Assembly (NCBI RefSeq): GCF_028128765.1
Contig: NZ_LBJG01000024.1
Coordinates: forward strand, 62,001-126,000
DNA from: Bradyrhizobium sp. CCBAU 51627
Lineage (GTDB): Bacteria > Pseudomonadota > Alphaproteobacteria > Rhizobiales > Xanthobacteraceae
DNA: 64,000 nt
Direction: 5' to 3'
Part shown: in pieces, positions 1 to 6,489 of the stretch
How the letters are laid out: each line of letters opens with the position of its first letter
How positions within the stretch are numbered: the stretch's first letter is position 1
Translations under genes and position numbers: made by a program
Notes under the pieces: model-generated
What the model saw: the letters and a program-made list of their open reading frames with translations, nothing else
Databases searched by the model: none
Told to the model about the DNA's origin: nothing

Positions 1-545
1 AGCTGCTGGCCGAAGGCGTAGTCAGCCGTGATGAAGTACCAGGACTTTCCGCCTTCCTTGATCACGGCGGAAGCCGTCACCTTGGATAATGCGTAGGTGT
101 CGTAGGTGAAGTGCACGGTGTTCGGGCTGCACAGCTCGTCGGTCAGCGAGCTTGCGCCGGGACCGGAGAGCAGGGCGATCTTGTTGCGCTCGCGCACCAT
201 GTTGTGCACGGCGATCGCGATACCGGAATTGGGGATGTCAACGACCGCGTCGACCTTGCCGTTGTCGAACCACCCGCGCACGATGTTCACGCCGACATCG
301 GTCTTCATCTGATGGTCGGCGCTGACGATCTCGATCGGCTTGCCGAGCACGGTCGGCCCGAATTCCTCCACCGCCATCTTGGCGGCCTCGACCGAGCCCG
401 GCCCGGAATTGTCGCGGCCCCAGCTCGACAGATCCGTCAGCACGCCGATCCGCACCACGTCGTCGGAGACTTGCGCGGTGGCGGCCGTGGTCATGGCAGC
501 AGACGTCATGGCCGCGAGCATGGCGGCGGCCAAAAGCCCTCTCAT
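1..545 (-). CDS. ABC transporter substrate-binding protein, branched-chain amino acid type (C-terminus outside window)
   Basis: This is the N-terminal 181 codons of a periplasmic binding protein; the gene runs off the left edge. Translation starts at the ATG whose first base is 545, preceded on the minus strand by GAGGGA eight bases upstream. Residues 1-25 form a signal peptide rich in Ala and Met ending near AATAQ. The mature part begins VRIGVLTDLSS and continues with the LivJ/Leu-Ile-Val binding fold (Peripla_BP_6): a segment on a competing acidic residue-rich loop, IEIVSADHQ, then VDIPNSGIAIA and a TYDTYAL segment. In rhizobia this family often serves uptake of aromatic or branched carboxylic compounds rather than amino acids, so the ligand cannot be named. 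The permease and ATPase genes would lie to the left of the window. Confidence 0.88.
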   Translation of the reverse strand, partial: MRGLLAAAMLAAMTSAAMTTAATAQVSDDVVRIGVLTDLSSWGRDNSGPGSVEAAKMAVEEFGPTVLGKPIEIVSADHQMKTDVGVNIVRGWFDNGKVDAVVDIPNSGIAIAVHNMVRERNKIALLSGPGASSLTDELCSPNTVHFTYDTYALSKVTASAVIKEGGKSWYFITADYAFGQQ

Positions 546-602
546 CGTCGTTCCCTCGTCTTTGGGCCGCTCGAGCGCGGCCGGTTATTCTGGAGACCAA
601 GT

Positions 603-628
603 TAGATATTAGCGAATAGATTTGTCAA
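603..628 (-). promoter_or_regulatory. AT-rich promoter/operator region of the ABC binding-protein gene
   Basis: An AT-rich island (602-638) in otherwise GC-rich DNA carries TTGACA on the minus strand (bases 628-623), followed by TATCTA (608-603) at a short 14-base distance. Two similar heptamers, GCGAATA and ACGAATA, repeat about 19 bases apart, which would suit a regulator site. The motif is a plausible promoter, but the spacing is not ideal. Confidence 0.3.
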
Positions 629-675
629 TAACGAATATGGGCGCGGATGGACCAGGCGACGGCCAGGCGACATCC

Positions 676-688
676 GGGGGGGGGGGGG
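676..688. repeat. Run of 13 consecutive G
   Basis: A homopolymer of 13 G lies in the 366-bp gap between the binding-protein gene and the MFS gene. It is not inside any supported coding region. Runs of this length are unstable during replication and are a common place for sequencing length errors. Confidence 0.9.
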
Positions 689-710
689 CGTGCGCGCAAC
701 CGCCGCAGCA

Positions 711-796
711 CGTCATTGCGAGCGAAGCGAAGCAATCCAGAATGTGTCCGCGGGGACATCTGGATTGCTTCGTCGCAAGAGCTCCTTGCAATGACG
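711..796. repeat. Dispersed palindromic repeat, family A, copy 1
   Basis: The left arm, reading CGTCATTGCGAGCGAAGCGA and on to AATCCAG (711-740), is answered by a right arm starting CTGGATTGCTTCGTCGC (760-776) and ending CAATGACG (789-796). The element can therefore fold into a long hairpin. A second copy with the same ends lies at 24431-24518. Similar palindromes are common between genes in Bradyrhizobium. I see no coding capacity. Between this repeat and the MFS start (797-911) I see nothing further that I can name. Confidence 0.8.
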
Positions 797-911
797 GGTG
801 TGGAGAGTGGCGGTGCGAAAATCCCGCATTGTGAGCTCGGCGGAGACGGTACGCGGATAAGTTGCAACCGTCACCGCGATTAGCCATGATGCCCACTGAA
901 ATAAGGGGCGG

Positions 912-2216
912 ATGGCAATGACTGCAGCAACGGGGGTCTCCGCTGCAGCGGAGAGGTCGACGACGGCGCATGTGGTGTGGGCGAGTGCGCTCGGCACCGC
1001 GATCGAGTGGTACGACTTCCTGATCTACGGCACCGCCGCCGCGCTCGTGCTCAACAAGCTGTTCTTCCCGAGCTTCGATCCCTTTGTCGGCACGCTGGCG
1101 GCGTTCTCGACCTATGCGGTCGGCTTCGTGGCGCGGCCGATCGGCGGCGCGATCATCGGGCATTATGGCGACCGGCTCGGCCGCAAGACCATGCTGGTCG
1201 CGACCATGATCGCGATGGGGCTCGGCACCTTCCTGATCGGCTGCCTGCCCACCTACGGCCAGATCGGCGCGTGGGCGCCGATCCTGCTGGTGATCCTGCG
1301 CTTCGTCCAGGGCATCGGTCTCGGCGGCGAATGGAGCGGCGCGGTGGTTATGGTGGTGGAGCATGCCGGCGTCAGGCGCGGCTTCTACGGCAGCCTGGTG
1401 CAGATTGGCTTTCCCGTCGGCGTTGCCGCTTCGACCGGCATCTTCGGGCTGATGACGCAATTGCCTGAGGCGGACTTCCTGAGTTGGGGCTGGCGCGTAC
1501 CGTTCTGGATCAGCATTGTGCTGGTCGGCGTCGGCTTCATCGTGCGCATGAGGCTCGCCGAGACGCCGCACTTCAAGGCCGTGGTCGAGCGCAAGGAAGT
1601 CTTGGCGCAGCCGGTCTGGGATATTTTGATCCGCGACTGGCGCAGCTTTCTGCTCGCGATCGGCATCACGGTCTCGGAAGTCGGGCTCGCATATCTCCTC
1701 ACCGTCTTCATCGTGGTCTATGCCACGACCAAGCTCGGGTTGCCGCGTCAGGTGATCCTGGATGCGGTGGTCTATGCCGCACTCGTCGAACTCGTGACCC
1801 TGCCGCTCGCCGGCTGGCTTTCCGACGTCTTTGGCCGCAAGGCGCTCTATCTGGCGGGCGGCGTCTTCTCGGTGGCGCTGGCGTTCCCGCTATTCTGGTT
1901 TCTCGATACCAGAGAGCCGGTGCGGATCACGTTGGCGCTGGTCGTCACGATGACGCTGACGCATGCGCTGCTGTTCGGGCCGAAGGCCGCGTTCATGCCG
2001 GAGCTGTTCCGCACCCAGGTGCGCTACAGCGGCGCCTCGCTGGGCGCAAATGTCGCAGCCGCCTTGAGCGGCGGCTTCTCGCCGCTGATCGCGGCCGCGC
2101 TGTTGGCCTGGGCCGGGACCTACTGGCCGGTGTCGCTCTACATCATCGCGCTGTCGATCATCACCATCATCGCGACTTTGCTGGCGCCGGAGACTGCGCG
2201 CGACGGCCTGAAATAG
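912..2216 (+). CDS. MFS transporter, metabolite:H+ symporter (MHS) family
   Basis: A 434-residue integral membrane protein with about 12 hydrophobic segments. The family signature RPIGGAIIGHYGDRLGRK lies after the second membrane helix, and the MHS motif GGEWSGAVVMVVEHA follows near residue 140. These features match the ProP/ShiA/KgtP group, which imports organic acids, osmolytes or shikimate with protons. The start ATG has a purine-rich AAGGGGCG five bases upstream. The gene is a single transcription unit that converges with the hydrolase gene; the two stop codons are only about 10 bases apart. The substrate cannot be read from sequence, although carboxylates are the commonest cargo of the family. 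Confidence 0.85.
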   Translation: MAMTAATGVSAAAERSTTAHVVWASALGTAIEWYDFLIYGTAAALVLNKLFFPSFDPFVGTLAAFSTYAVGFVARPIGGAIIGHYGDRLGRKTMLVATMIAMGLGTFLIGCLPTYGQIGAWAPILLVILRFVQGIGLGGEWSGAVVMVVEHAGVRRGFYGSLVQIGFPVGVAASTGIFGLMTQLPEADFLSWGWRVPFWISIVLVGVGFIVRMRLAETPHFKAVVERKEVLAQPVWDILIRDWRSFLLAIGITVSEVGLAYLLTVFIVVYATTKLGLPRQVILDAVVYAALVELVTLPLAGWLSDVFGRKALYLAGGVFSVALAFPLFWFLDTREPVRITLALVVTMTLTHALLFGPKAAFMPELFRTQVRYSGASLGANVAAALSGGFSPLIAAALLAWAGTYWPVSLYIIALSIITIIATLLAPETARDGLK

Positions 2217-2225
2217 CGGCTTGCG

Positions 2226-3698
2226 TCAGCGACAGGCTGCGGCGTCCGGCATCACCAGAAAGGTGATGCTCGCCGGCGGTATCCGGAGCAGGCCGGCCGG
2301 CACGGTGTGCGCCGCAAGGCGAGGCAGGCCGTCATGGGCGCCCAATTCCAGCGGCTCGCCATTCAGCCGGACGGTCGGACTTTGCAGACGATCGGCCTGC
2401 AACACGTAGCGCTCGGCAGGGCCTTCCAGCGTCACGCGGCGCGTTGCGTTCGGCGACGTGCTGATGAGAAGCAGGGAGACGGCGCTCTTTCTCGCAGGAT
2501 GACAATGCGCGTAGATGTGAAGGCCTGGCATCGAGGCGGTTCCCGCCTCGAGCACGGTCGTGCCCATGAGGCGTCGCCACAGCAGAGCGGCCCAATAGTT
2601 CGGCCGCGGACGAAACGACCGCTCGTCGAGCAGTCCGTAATCGCTGGCCGCCAGCGTGTTGTGCATCACCACCTGCACGCCGGATTTCGCAAGACGGCCG
2701 AGCTGATCAAGGTAGCGGAATGTATCGAGGAAGGTCGCATCCCAGGGATTGCCGCCGCAGGCTGCATCCGCCGTTTCCGTCAGCCAGATCGGCTTGCCCG
2801 GCTCGAACGCGTCGCGCAGCGCTCGGTAGATGGAGAGTGTGACGTCGCCGCGCGCCAGCCAGTCTTCCGACAGGGCCTGCGACGGATGGTCATGCACCCC
2901 ACAGCGGGGCGAGAGCGTGTCGTAGTGATGATAGGAGAAGCGATCGAGACCCGGTCCCGACGCCGCGAGCAGATCGCGCGTGCGGATGCTGGTGGCGCCC
3001 GGAGCTGCCGAGTCGCCGGTCGAGGCCGGGCCGAGGATCAATGTCTCCGGAGAAGAACGCCGGATCCACGCGTGAAAGATCCTGAAGTCACGGCCGTAAG
3101 CCTCCGCGTCATATCCGGGCGGCGCGCCGTTGTTCGCTGCAAGCGTCGGCTCGTTCATGAACTCGGCGGCGGCGATGTGGCCGCCGAATGAGCGGGTGGC
3201 ATCGACTAGGCGCTGCGCCTGGTCCGGCTTCCACGCGCCATTTGCGTCGCGGCTGCCGGGGCTGATCGCAAAGGATGTCACGATCTCCGCATTGGCGGCG
3301 CGGGCGAAGTCGACGACACCGCGCCATTGCGCGCGGCTGAGCGCCGTGTTGAAGCCGGCAGGCGGAGCGGCCGGCGCGCTCTCCGTGTCCGCAACATAGG
3401 TTGCGTTCGCCCAAGTGCCGCTGATGCGGATGTAGGCCGGCGACAGCGCTGCGGCGAGCTTGCGCAGGCGAGGATTGGCGAGGTCGATCGGAGGCCTGTT
3501 GCTGTAGCGATCGCGCTGCATGCGGCCTTGCGCGTAAGGTTTCCAGAATCGTCCGCCCGTCACCTCCACCATCTCGACATTGTAGGACTGGAAGCGCGCG
3601 TCGACCGTGCCGACCGCCTTCATGCGCGAGGGCGCGATGGAAATGTCGCCGGCTTGCGCAGCACACGCCGTCAAGGCGGCGAGCAGGATGCTCGTCAT
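2226..3698 (-). CDS. Secreted GH79-like glycoside hydrolase (heparanase/glucuronidase-like fold)
   Basis: A 490-residue protein from the chosen ATG at 3698. The first residues (MTSILLAALTACAAQAG) form a short export signal: LTAC at residues 9-12 fits a lipobox, and AQA-G would also suit signal peptidase I. The body resembles clan GH-A enzymes of the heparanase type: YSNRPPIDL, SPAYIRISGTW, an acid/base Glu in the NEP motif (E183) and a probable nucleophile Glu in LTETADAACGG (E308). Family members cleave beta-glucuronides, but related bacterial proteins have untested substrates. The frame stays open upstream to 4109, but that extension is Arg-rich and has no signal sequence, so I reject it. 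A start at 3770, giving a longer Arg-rich N-region, remains possible. The gene stands alone and converges with the MFS gene. Confidence 0.65.
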   Translation of the reverse strand: MTSILLAALTACAAQAGDISIAPSRMKAVGTVDARFQSYNVEMVEVTGGRFWKPYAQGRMQRDRYSNRPPIDLANPRLRKLAAALSPAYIRISGTWANATYVADTESAPAAPPAGFNTALSRAQWRGVVDFARAANAEIVTSFAISPGSRDANGAWKPDQAQRLVDATRSFGGHIAAAEFMNEPTLAANNGAPPGYDAEAYGRDFRIFHAWIRRSSPETLILGPASTGDSAAPGATSIRTRDLLAASGPGLDRFSYHHYDTLSPRCGVHDHPSQALSEDWLARGDVTLSIYRALRDAFEPGKPIWLTETADAACGGNPWDATFLDTFRYLDQLGRLAKSGVQVVMHNTLAASDYGLLDERSFRPRPNYWAALLWRRLMGTTVLEAGTASMPGLHIYAHCHPARKSAVSLLLISTSPNATRRVTLEGPAERYVLQADRLQSPTVRLNGEPLELGAHDGLPRLAAHTVPAGLLRIPPASITFLVMPDAAACR

Positions 3699-3970
3699 CG
3701 CGTCTGCTGCCTGACCGGCCCGGCGCGCTCGAGATCGCAGCTTGCTGTGTGCGGGCCGGTGCCTCGTCATGCGTCGCCAGTCAAAATGCATCAGGGCCGA
3801 CCATGGGCTTGCGCAGATCGAGCATCCTATCTCCATTTTGCTTCCGTCGTGGCCGCGGGGAGCGTTCTGGGCCCCGCGTCGGGCCTCCCGGCAGCCGGCT
3901 TTCGCGAGCGCGAAAGGAGACGGTCCGGCGGCCGACGATCGATCGAGACGAAAAAAATCGACAGCCCCTC

Positions 3971-3998
3971 TTGAAACCGGTTTCCGATTTTCTAAGTC
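3971..3998 (+). promoter_or_regulatory. Putative promoter of the small heat shock operon
   Basis: TTGAAA (3971-3976) is followed 16 bases later by TAAGTC (3993-3998). The preceding C makes the -35 box CTTGAAA, which also suits a heat shock sigma factor. ROSE-controlled genes in Bradyrhizobium are generally transcribed from housekeeping-type promoters, and a start near 4005 would give a leader long enough to contain the whole thermometer. I see nothing else between 3699 and 3970. Confidence 0.4.
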
Positions 3999-4020
3999 GT
4001 TTTTCGCCGCGAGAGCGGTG

Positions 4021-4132
4021 TGCCGGGCGCCACATCGGGTCCGGCGCGGGCGCCGGGCCGGTCTTCGGACCTCGTCTGATGACCCTGTCTTGCGCTCCTT
4101 CGTATCCATCTTGCTCTCAGGAGGACTTGGTT
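4021..4132 (+). promoter_or_regulatory. ROSE-type RNA thermometer in the hsp20 5' leader
   Basis: The leader just before the first Hsp20 gene has the hallmarks of a ROSE element (repression of heat shock gene expression). GC-rich upstream stems include GGTC-TTCG-GACC at 4060-4071. They are followed by a 3' hairpin in which CCATCTTGCTCTC (4106-4118) faces AGGAGGACTTGG (4119-4130). The segment TTGCT is the conserved U(U/C)GCU motif that pairs with the AGGAGG ribosome-binding site through a non-canonical G-G pair. At normal temperature the ribosome-binding site is masked, and on heating the hairpin opens and translation starts. The 3' part closely resembles the hspA leader of Bradyrhizobium as I remember it. 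Confidence 0.85.
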
Positions 4133-4594
4133 ATGAGGACCAGTTTCGACTTTGCGCCCCTGTGGCGTTCCACCATCGGCTTCGATCATTTGGCCGACCT
4201 CGTCGACAGCACGTTGCGCCAGGCGACCGAGGACAATTATCCCCCCTACAACATCGAACGTTCCGGTGAAGATCACTACCGGATCAGCCTTGCCGTGGCA
4301 GGTTTCAGCCCTGGCGATATCACCGTGACGGCTGAGCAGAATGCGCTCACGATCGAAGGCAAGAAGCCGGAGACCACTGCGCGGGAGTACCTGTACCAGG
4401 GCATCGCCGCCCGGCCGTTCCGGCGCGTGTTCAATCTCGCCGATTACGTCCAGGTGAAGCAGGCATCCTTCCAGGACGGTCTGCTGATCATCGACCTCGT
4501 CCGCGAGGTTCCGGAAGCGATGAAGCCGCGTCGGATTCCGATCGCGGGTGGCACTCCTGCGGCATCGCAGATCGAGCAGAAGAAAGCAGCCTGA
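4133..4594 (+). CDS. Small heat shock protein, Hsp20/IbpA class
   Basis: A 153-residue cytoplasmic holdase chaperone. The start ATG at 4133 is fixed by AGGAGG eight bases upstream, inside the ROSE hairpin, and by the typical N-terminus MRTSFDFAPLWRSTIGFDHL. The alpha-crystallin domain covers about residues 38-130 (YNIERSGEDHYRISLAVAGF, then LTIEGKK). The C-terminal tail carries the I-P-I anchor (RRIPIAGG) that links dimers into oligomers. It belongs with the rhizobial class A (IbpA-like) small Hsps, which bind unfolding proteins and hand them to DnaK and ClpB. The second hsp20 follows after 73 bases in the same direction, so the two probably share the thermometer-controlled transcript. Confidence 0.92.
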   Translation: MRTSFDFAPLWRSTIGFDHLADLVDSTLRQATEDNYPPYNIERSGEDHYRISLAVAGFSPGDITVTAEQNALTIEGKKPETTAREYLYQGIAARPFRRVFNLADYVQVKQASFQDGLLIIDLVREVPEAMKPRRIPIAGGTPAASQIEQKKAA

Positions 4595-4667
4595 GCGCTC
4601 GATCGGTCCAGTGGCGGAACGCGGCGTGCGATGCGCGTCGCGCTCCCGATGCATCAAGGAGAGAAGC

Positions 4668-5159
4668 ATGACTTTTCGTGATCTGATTCCCTGGTCGAGA
4701 CACCAGGAGCTTGCGCCTGCGCGCGAGAATTTCGATCCCTTCCTGACGCTTCATCGCGAAATGAACCGTCTGTTCGACGACGTCTTCCGCGGCTTCGGCG
4801 GGACCAGCCTGTCGCCGCAGATGGAAGGCCGCTTCGGCTGGCCGAGGGTCGAGCTCAGCGAGACCGACAAGACCTTGACCGTCTCGGCCGAGCTTCCCGG
4901 CCTCGACGAGAAGGACGTCCAGGTCGAGATCGCCGATGGCGTCCTGACCGTGCGCGGCGAGAAGAAGGCGGAGCGCAACGGGGAAGGCAGATACTTCACC
5001 GAGCGCTATTACGGCGCCTTCGAGCGACAGATTCCGCTGGAGGGCGTCGAGGAGGACAAGGCCGAGGCATCGTTCAAGAACGGCGTTCTGACCGTGTCGC
5101 TGCCGAAATCCGAGAAGGGGCGCGAAGGCGTCAAGCGCATCGCGATCAACACGCATTAA
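4668..5159 (+). CDS. Small heat shock protein, Hsp20 family (second paralogue)
   Basis: A 163-residue Hsp20 with start ATG at 4668 behind AAGGAGAG. The N-terminal arm MTFRDLIPWSRHQ and a phenylalanine/arginine-rich helix (MNRLFDDVFRGF) precede the alpha-crystallin domain (about residues 55-150: VELSETDKTLTVSAELPGL, LTVRGEKK, FKNGVLTVSLPK). The tail ends in I-A-I (KRIAINTH). It differs in type from the upstream gene, matching the rhizobial second class that forms separate oligomers. The pair can therefore produce two chaperone pools. Its own ribosome-binding site is not in an obvious thermometer. Confidence 0.92.
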   Translation: MTFRDLIPWSRHQELAPARENFDPFLTLHREMNRLFDDVFRGFGGTSLSPQMEGRFGWPRVELSETDKTLTVSAELPGLDEKDVQVEIADGVLTVRGEKKAERNGEGRYFTERYYGAFERQIPLEGVEEDKAEASFKNGVLTVSLPKSEKGREGVKRIAINTH

Positions 5160-5244
5160 CATGAAGCCGGGCGGCGGCGGCTGGCGCCGCCGTCCTTGTC
5201 AACAATCCCGTCCCTTGGAAAGGAGCATGAGGGAGGCACCGTCG

Positions 5245-5580
5245 ATGACCAACGTCAATACCAATGCCGGCACTCTCAATCCGCTGTTTCATCCCGCCGC
5301 CAATTACGACTCGCCTGCCGACGTCCTGAAGGCGCAGGAGCTCTCCACGCCGGAGAAGCGCATTATCCTGTCGTCATGGGCGTCCGACATGTATGCGGTG
5401 GAATCCTGTCCTGCCCTGCGCGAGATTCCGGGCATGAGCCACACGGTCCGGCTCGTCGATATCCTGTCTGCCCTGCGCCAGCTCGACGGGGATAACGACA
5501 ATGACGACCCGCCGCGCGGCGGCGGTGTCCCGATGCGGCTGCGGCGGCCATGGGCCGCCGTAGAGGGGCGAAGCGCATGA
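5245..5580 (+). CDS. Conserved-looking hypothetical protein in the hsp20 operon
   Basis: About 111 residues from the ATG at 5245, which has GGGAGG eight bases upstream. ATG 5227 (with AAGGAG close by) and 5161 are alternative starts in the same frame. The core reads NPLFHPAANYDSPADVLKAQ and then STPEKRIILSSWASDMYAVES, a helical segment that looks designed to bind something; the C-terminus is acidic (DGDNDNDD) then basic. I do not recognise a named domain. No membrane segment or signal is present. It lies 85 bases after the second hsp20 and overlaps the next micro-ORF by an ATGA, so a role in the same stress response is likely but unproven. Confidence 0.6.
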   Translation: MTNVNTNAGTLNPLFHPAANYDSPADVLKAQELSTPEKRIILSSWASDMYAVESCPALREIPGMSHTVRLVDILSALRQLDGDNDNDDPPRGGGVPMRLRRPWAAVEGRSA

Positions 5581-5690
5581 TGCTCACGCAGACCGTTCTC
5601 GGACTCGTACTCGGCCAGGTCTCGGCGGCTTGGGCCGTTCCGTTTCTGGCTCTGCAAGGCCTGGCCGCCGCGTCACGCGGCGAGACCTGA
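5577..5690 (+). CDS. Possible 37-residue hydrophobic peptide
   Basis: The ATG at 5577 overlaps the stop codon of the preceding gene in an ATGA arrangement, the usual sign of translational coupling. The peptide MMLTQTVLGLVLGQVSAAWA continues with a hydrophobic stretch and ends SRGET, so it could be a single membrane-spanning peptide or a short secreted one. Its length makes the call uncertain; the overlap is the main support. Confidence 0.3.
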   Translation: MMLTQTVLGLVLGQVSAAWAVPFLALQGLAAASRGET

Positions 5691-5825
5691 GGCCAGAGTT
5701 TTCCATTCCGATCCGAGGCGAGGTGGCAGGTGATGGCGATGCGCGGGCGCTCAGCCGGCCTCTGCAAGCAGGGCTATGCCCCAGCCGCCTCGTCCATTAG
5801 TCAAGTCAATCGAAGTGAATGAACA

Positions 5826-5860
5826 GGGAGCGTGCCGCGCGCAGCACGGTGGTCGCTCCC
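5826..5860 (-). terminator. Stem-loop downstream of the small minus-strand gene pair
   Basis: GGGAGCG (5826-5832) and CGCTCCC (5854-5860) pair perfectly around a 21-base loop, about 30 bases past the stop of the 58-residue gene on the minus strand. No T-run follows, so this is at best a weak or Rho-assisted terminator. I see no gene between 5691 and 5890. Confidence 0.3.
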
Positions 5861-5890
5861 TCAAAAGGCGCGGCATCAGAGCCTTGCCGC

Positions 5891-6067
5891 TCAGGCCGCC
5901 CGGTGATCCAGCCCGTCCTGCAGGTCCCGGATCAACCGGCGTTCGCGTTCGATGCGCTGTCGGTAGAGCTCGCTCTCGTGCTCGTTTTTCGCGCTTGCAA
6001 GCAGGAGCTCGTAATGGCCGATGACCTTCTCGCTGCCGCGAATGAGCAGGTCTCGCTGACTGGTCAT
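5891..6067 (-). CDS. Small 58-residue helical protein
   Basis: The gene starts at the ATG at 6067, with GGGGAG seven bases upstream and a four-base ATGA overlap with the stop of the gene before it. The product begins MTSQRDLLIRGSEKVIGHYE, continues with LLLASAKNEHES and ends in a heptad-like charged helix (RQRIERERRLIRDLQDGLD). It is almost all charged or leucine residues and has no signal or membrane segment, so a coiled-coil or helical hairpin is likely. I know no named domain for it. The coupling to the next-listed gene and the shared composition suggest that the two act as partners. Confidence 0.6.
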   Translation of the reverse strand: MTSQRDLLIRGSEKVIGHYELLLASAKNEHESELYRQRIERERRLIRDLQDGLDHRAA

Positions 6068-6282
6068 GGCACAGCTCCCCTCGTATCGATCGGCGCATGG
6101 GTGGCAGAGAAGGCAACGGGGAAGGTCGCTGCGGTCAGGCCCTCGAGCGCCGTCCGTTCTTCCGCAAGACGTCTCTCGACGAAGTGGCGCTCCAACTCCG
6201 ACAGCCTGGTCTTGAGCAGCCGCCGGTAGCGGTGGATGTTGTTGCGGTGCGCACGAATGCGGGCCAGATTCTCATCGAGCAT
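6064..6282 (-). CDS. Small 72-residue basic helical protein
   Basis: This is the first gene of a two-gene minus-strand operon. The ATG at 6282 follows GGAGAG six bases upstream. The product begins MLDENLARIRAHRNNIHRYR and continues through LLKTRLSELERHFVERRLAEE, a strongly charged amphipathic helix, then ends in a less ordered tail. No domain is recognised. A sharp promoter lies about 70 bases upstream, and the stop overlaps the next start, so the pair is a real transcription unit despite its size. The location beside the hsp20 genes and the strong promoter suggest an abundant small stress or nucleoid-type protein, which is inference only. Confidence 0.6.
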   Translation of the reverse strand: MLDENLARIRAHRNNIHRYRRLLKTRLSELERHFVERRLAEERTALEGLTAATFPVAFSATHAPIDTRGAVP

Positions 6283-6354
6283 CGTCGTCTCTCCAGACGG
6301 TCGCGTTTGATCCTTTGATATTTGAGAGCGAGAAAGCGTGCTTTCCCGGCGAAA

Positions 6355-6382
6355 AAAATATGCAGCCGGAATCCCGTGTCAA
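6355..6382 (-). promoter_or_regulatory. Sigma-70-type promoter for the two small helical-protein genes
   Basis: On the minus strand TTGACA (6382-6377) is followed by exactly 16 bases and TATTTT (6360-6355), within a locally AT-rich stretch. Transcription would start near 6348 and leave a leader of about 66 bases before the ATG at 6282. A preceding C gives CTTGACA, which an RpoH holoenzyme might also accept. Confidence 0.5.
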
Positions 6383-6489
6383 GAGGTTTGCGACGCGTCC
6401 CATGATGTCGTGCGCGGGCATTGGCCCGCCCATCGTTTGGCTCTATGACTGTCGTCAAGAGGGGATCGGCGAATGCAGGGAGTGACGCC

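Noticed and set aside
711..796. Possible CRISPR unit or IS end at the palindromic repeats
   Set aside because: The copies are single, far apart, and palindromic over their whole length without spacers; no cas or transposase genes are present.
3699..4109. An N-terminal extension of the GH79-like gene up to 4109
   Set aside because: The extra 137 residues are Arg-rich, overlap the hsp20 leader region and would bury the export signal.
3749..4132. A longer start for the first hsp20
   Set aside because: The extra residues would be read through the ROSE structure; AGGAGG and the conserved N-terminus fix the start at 4133.
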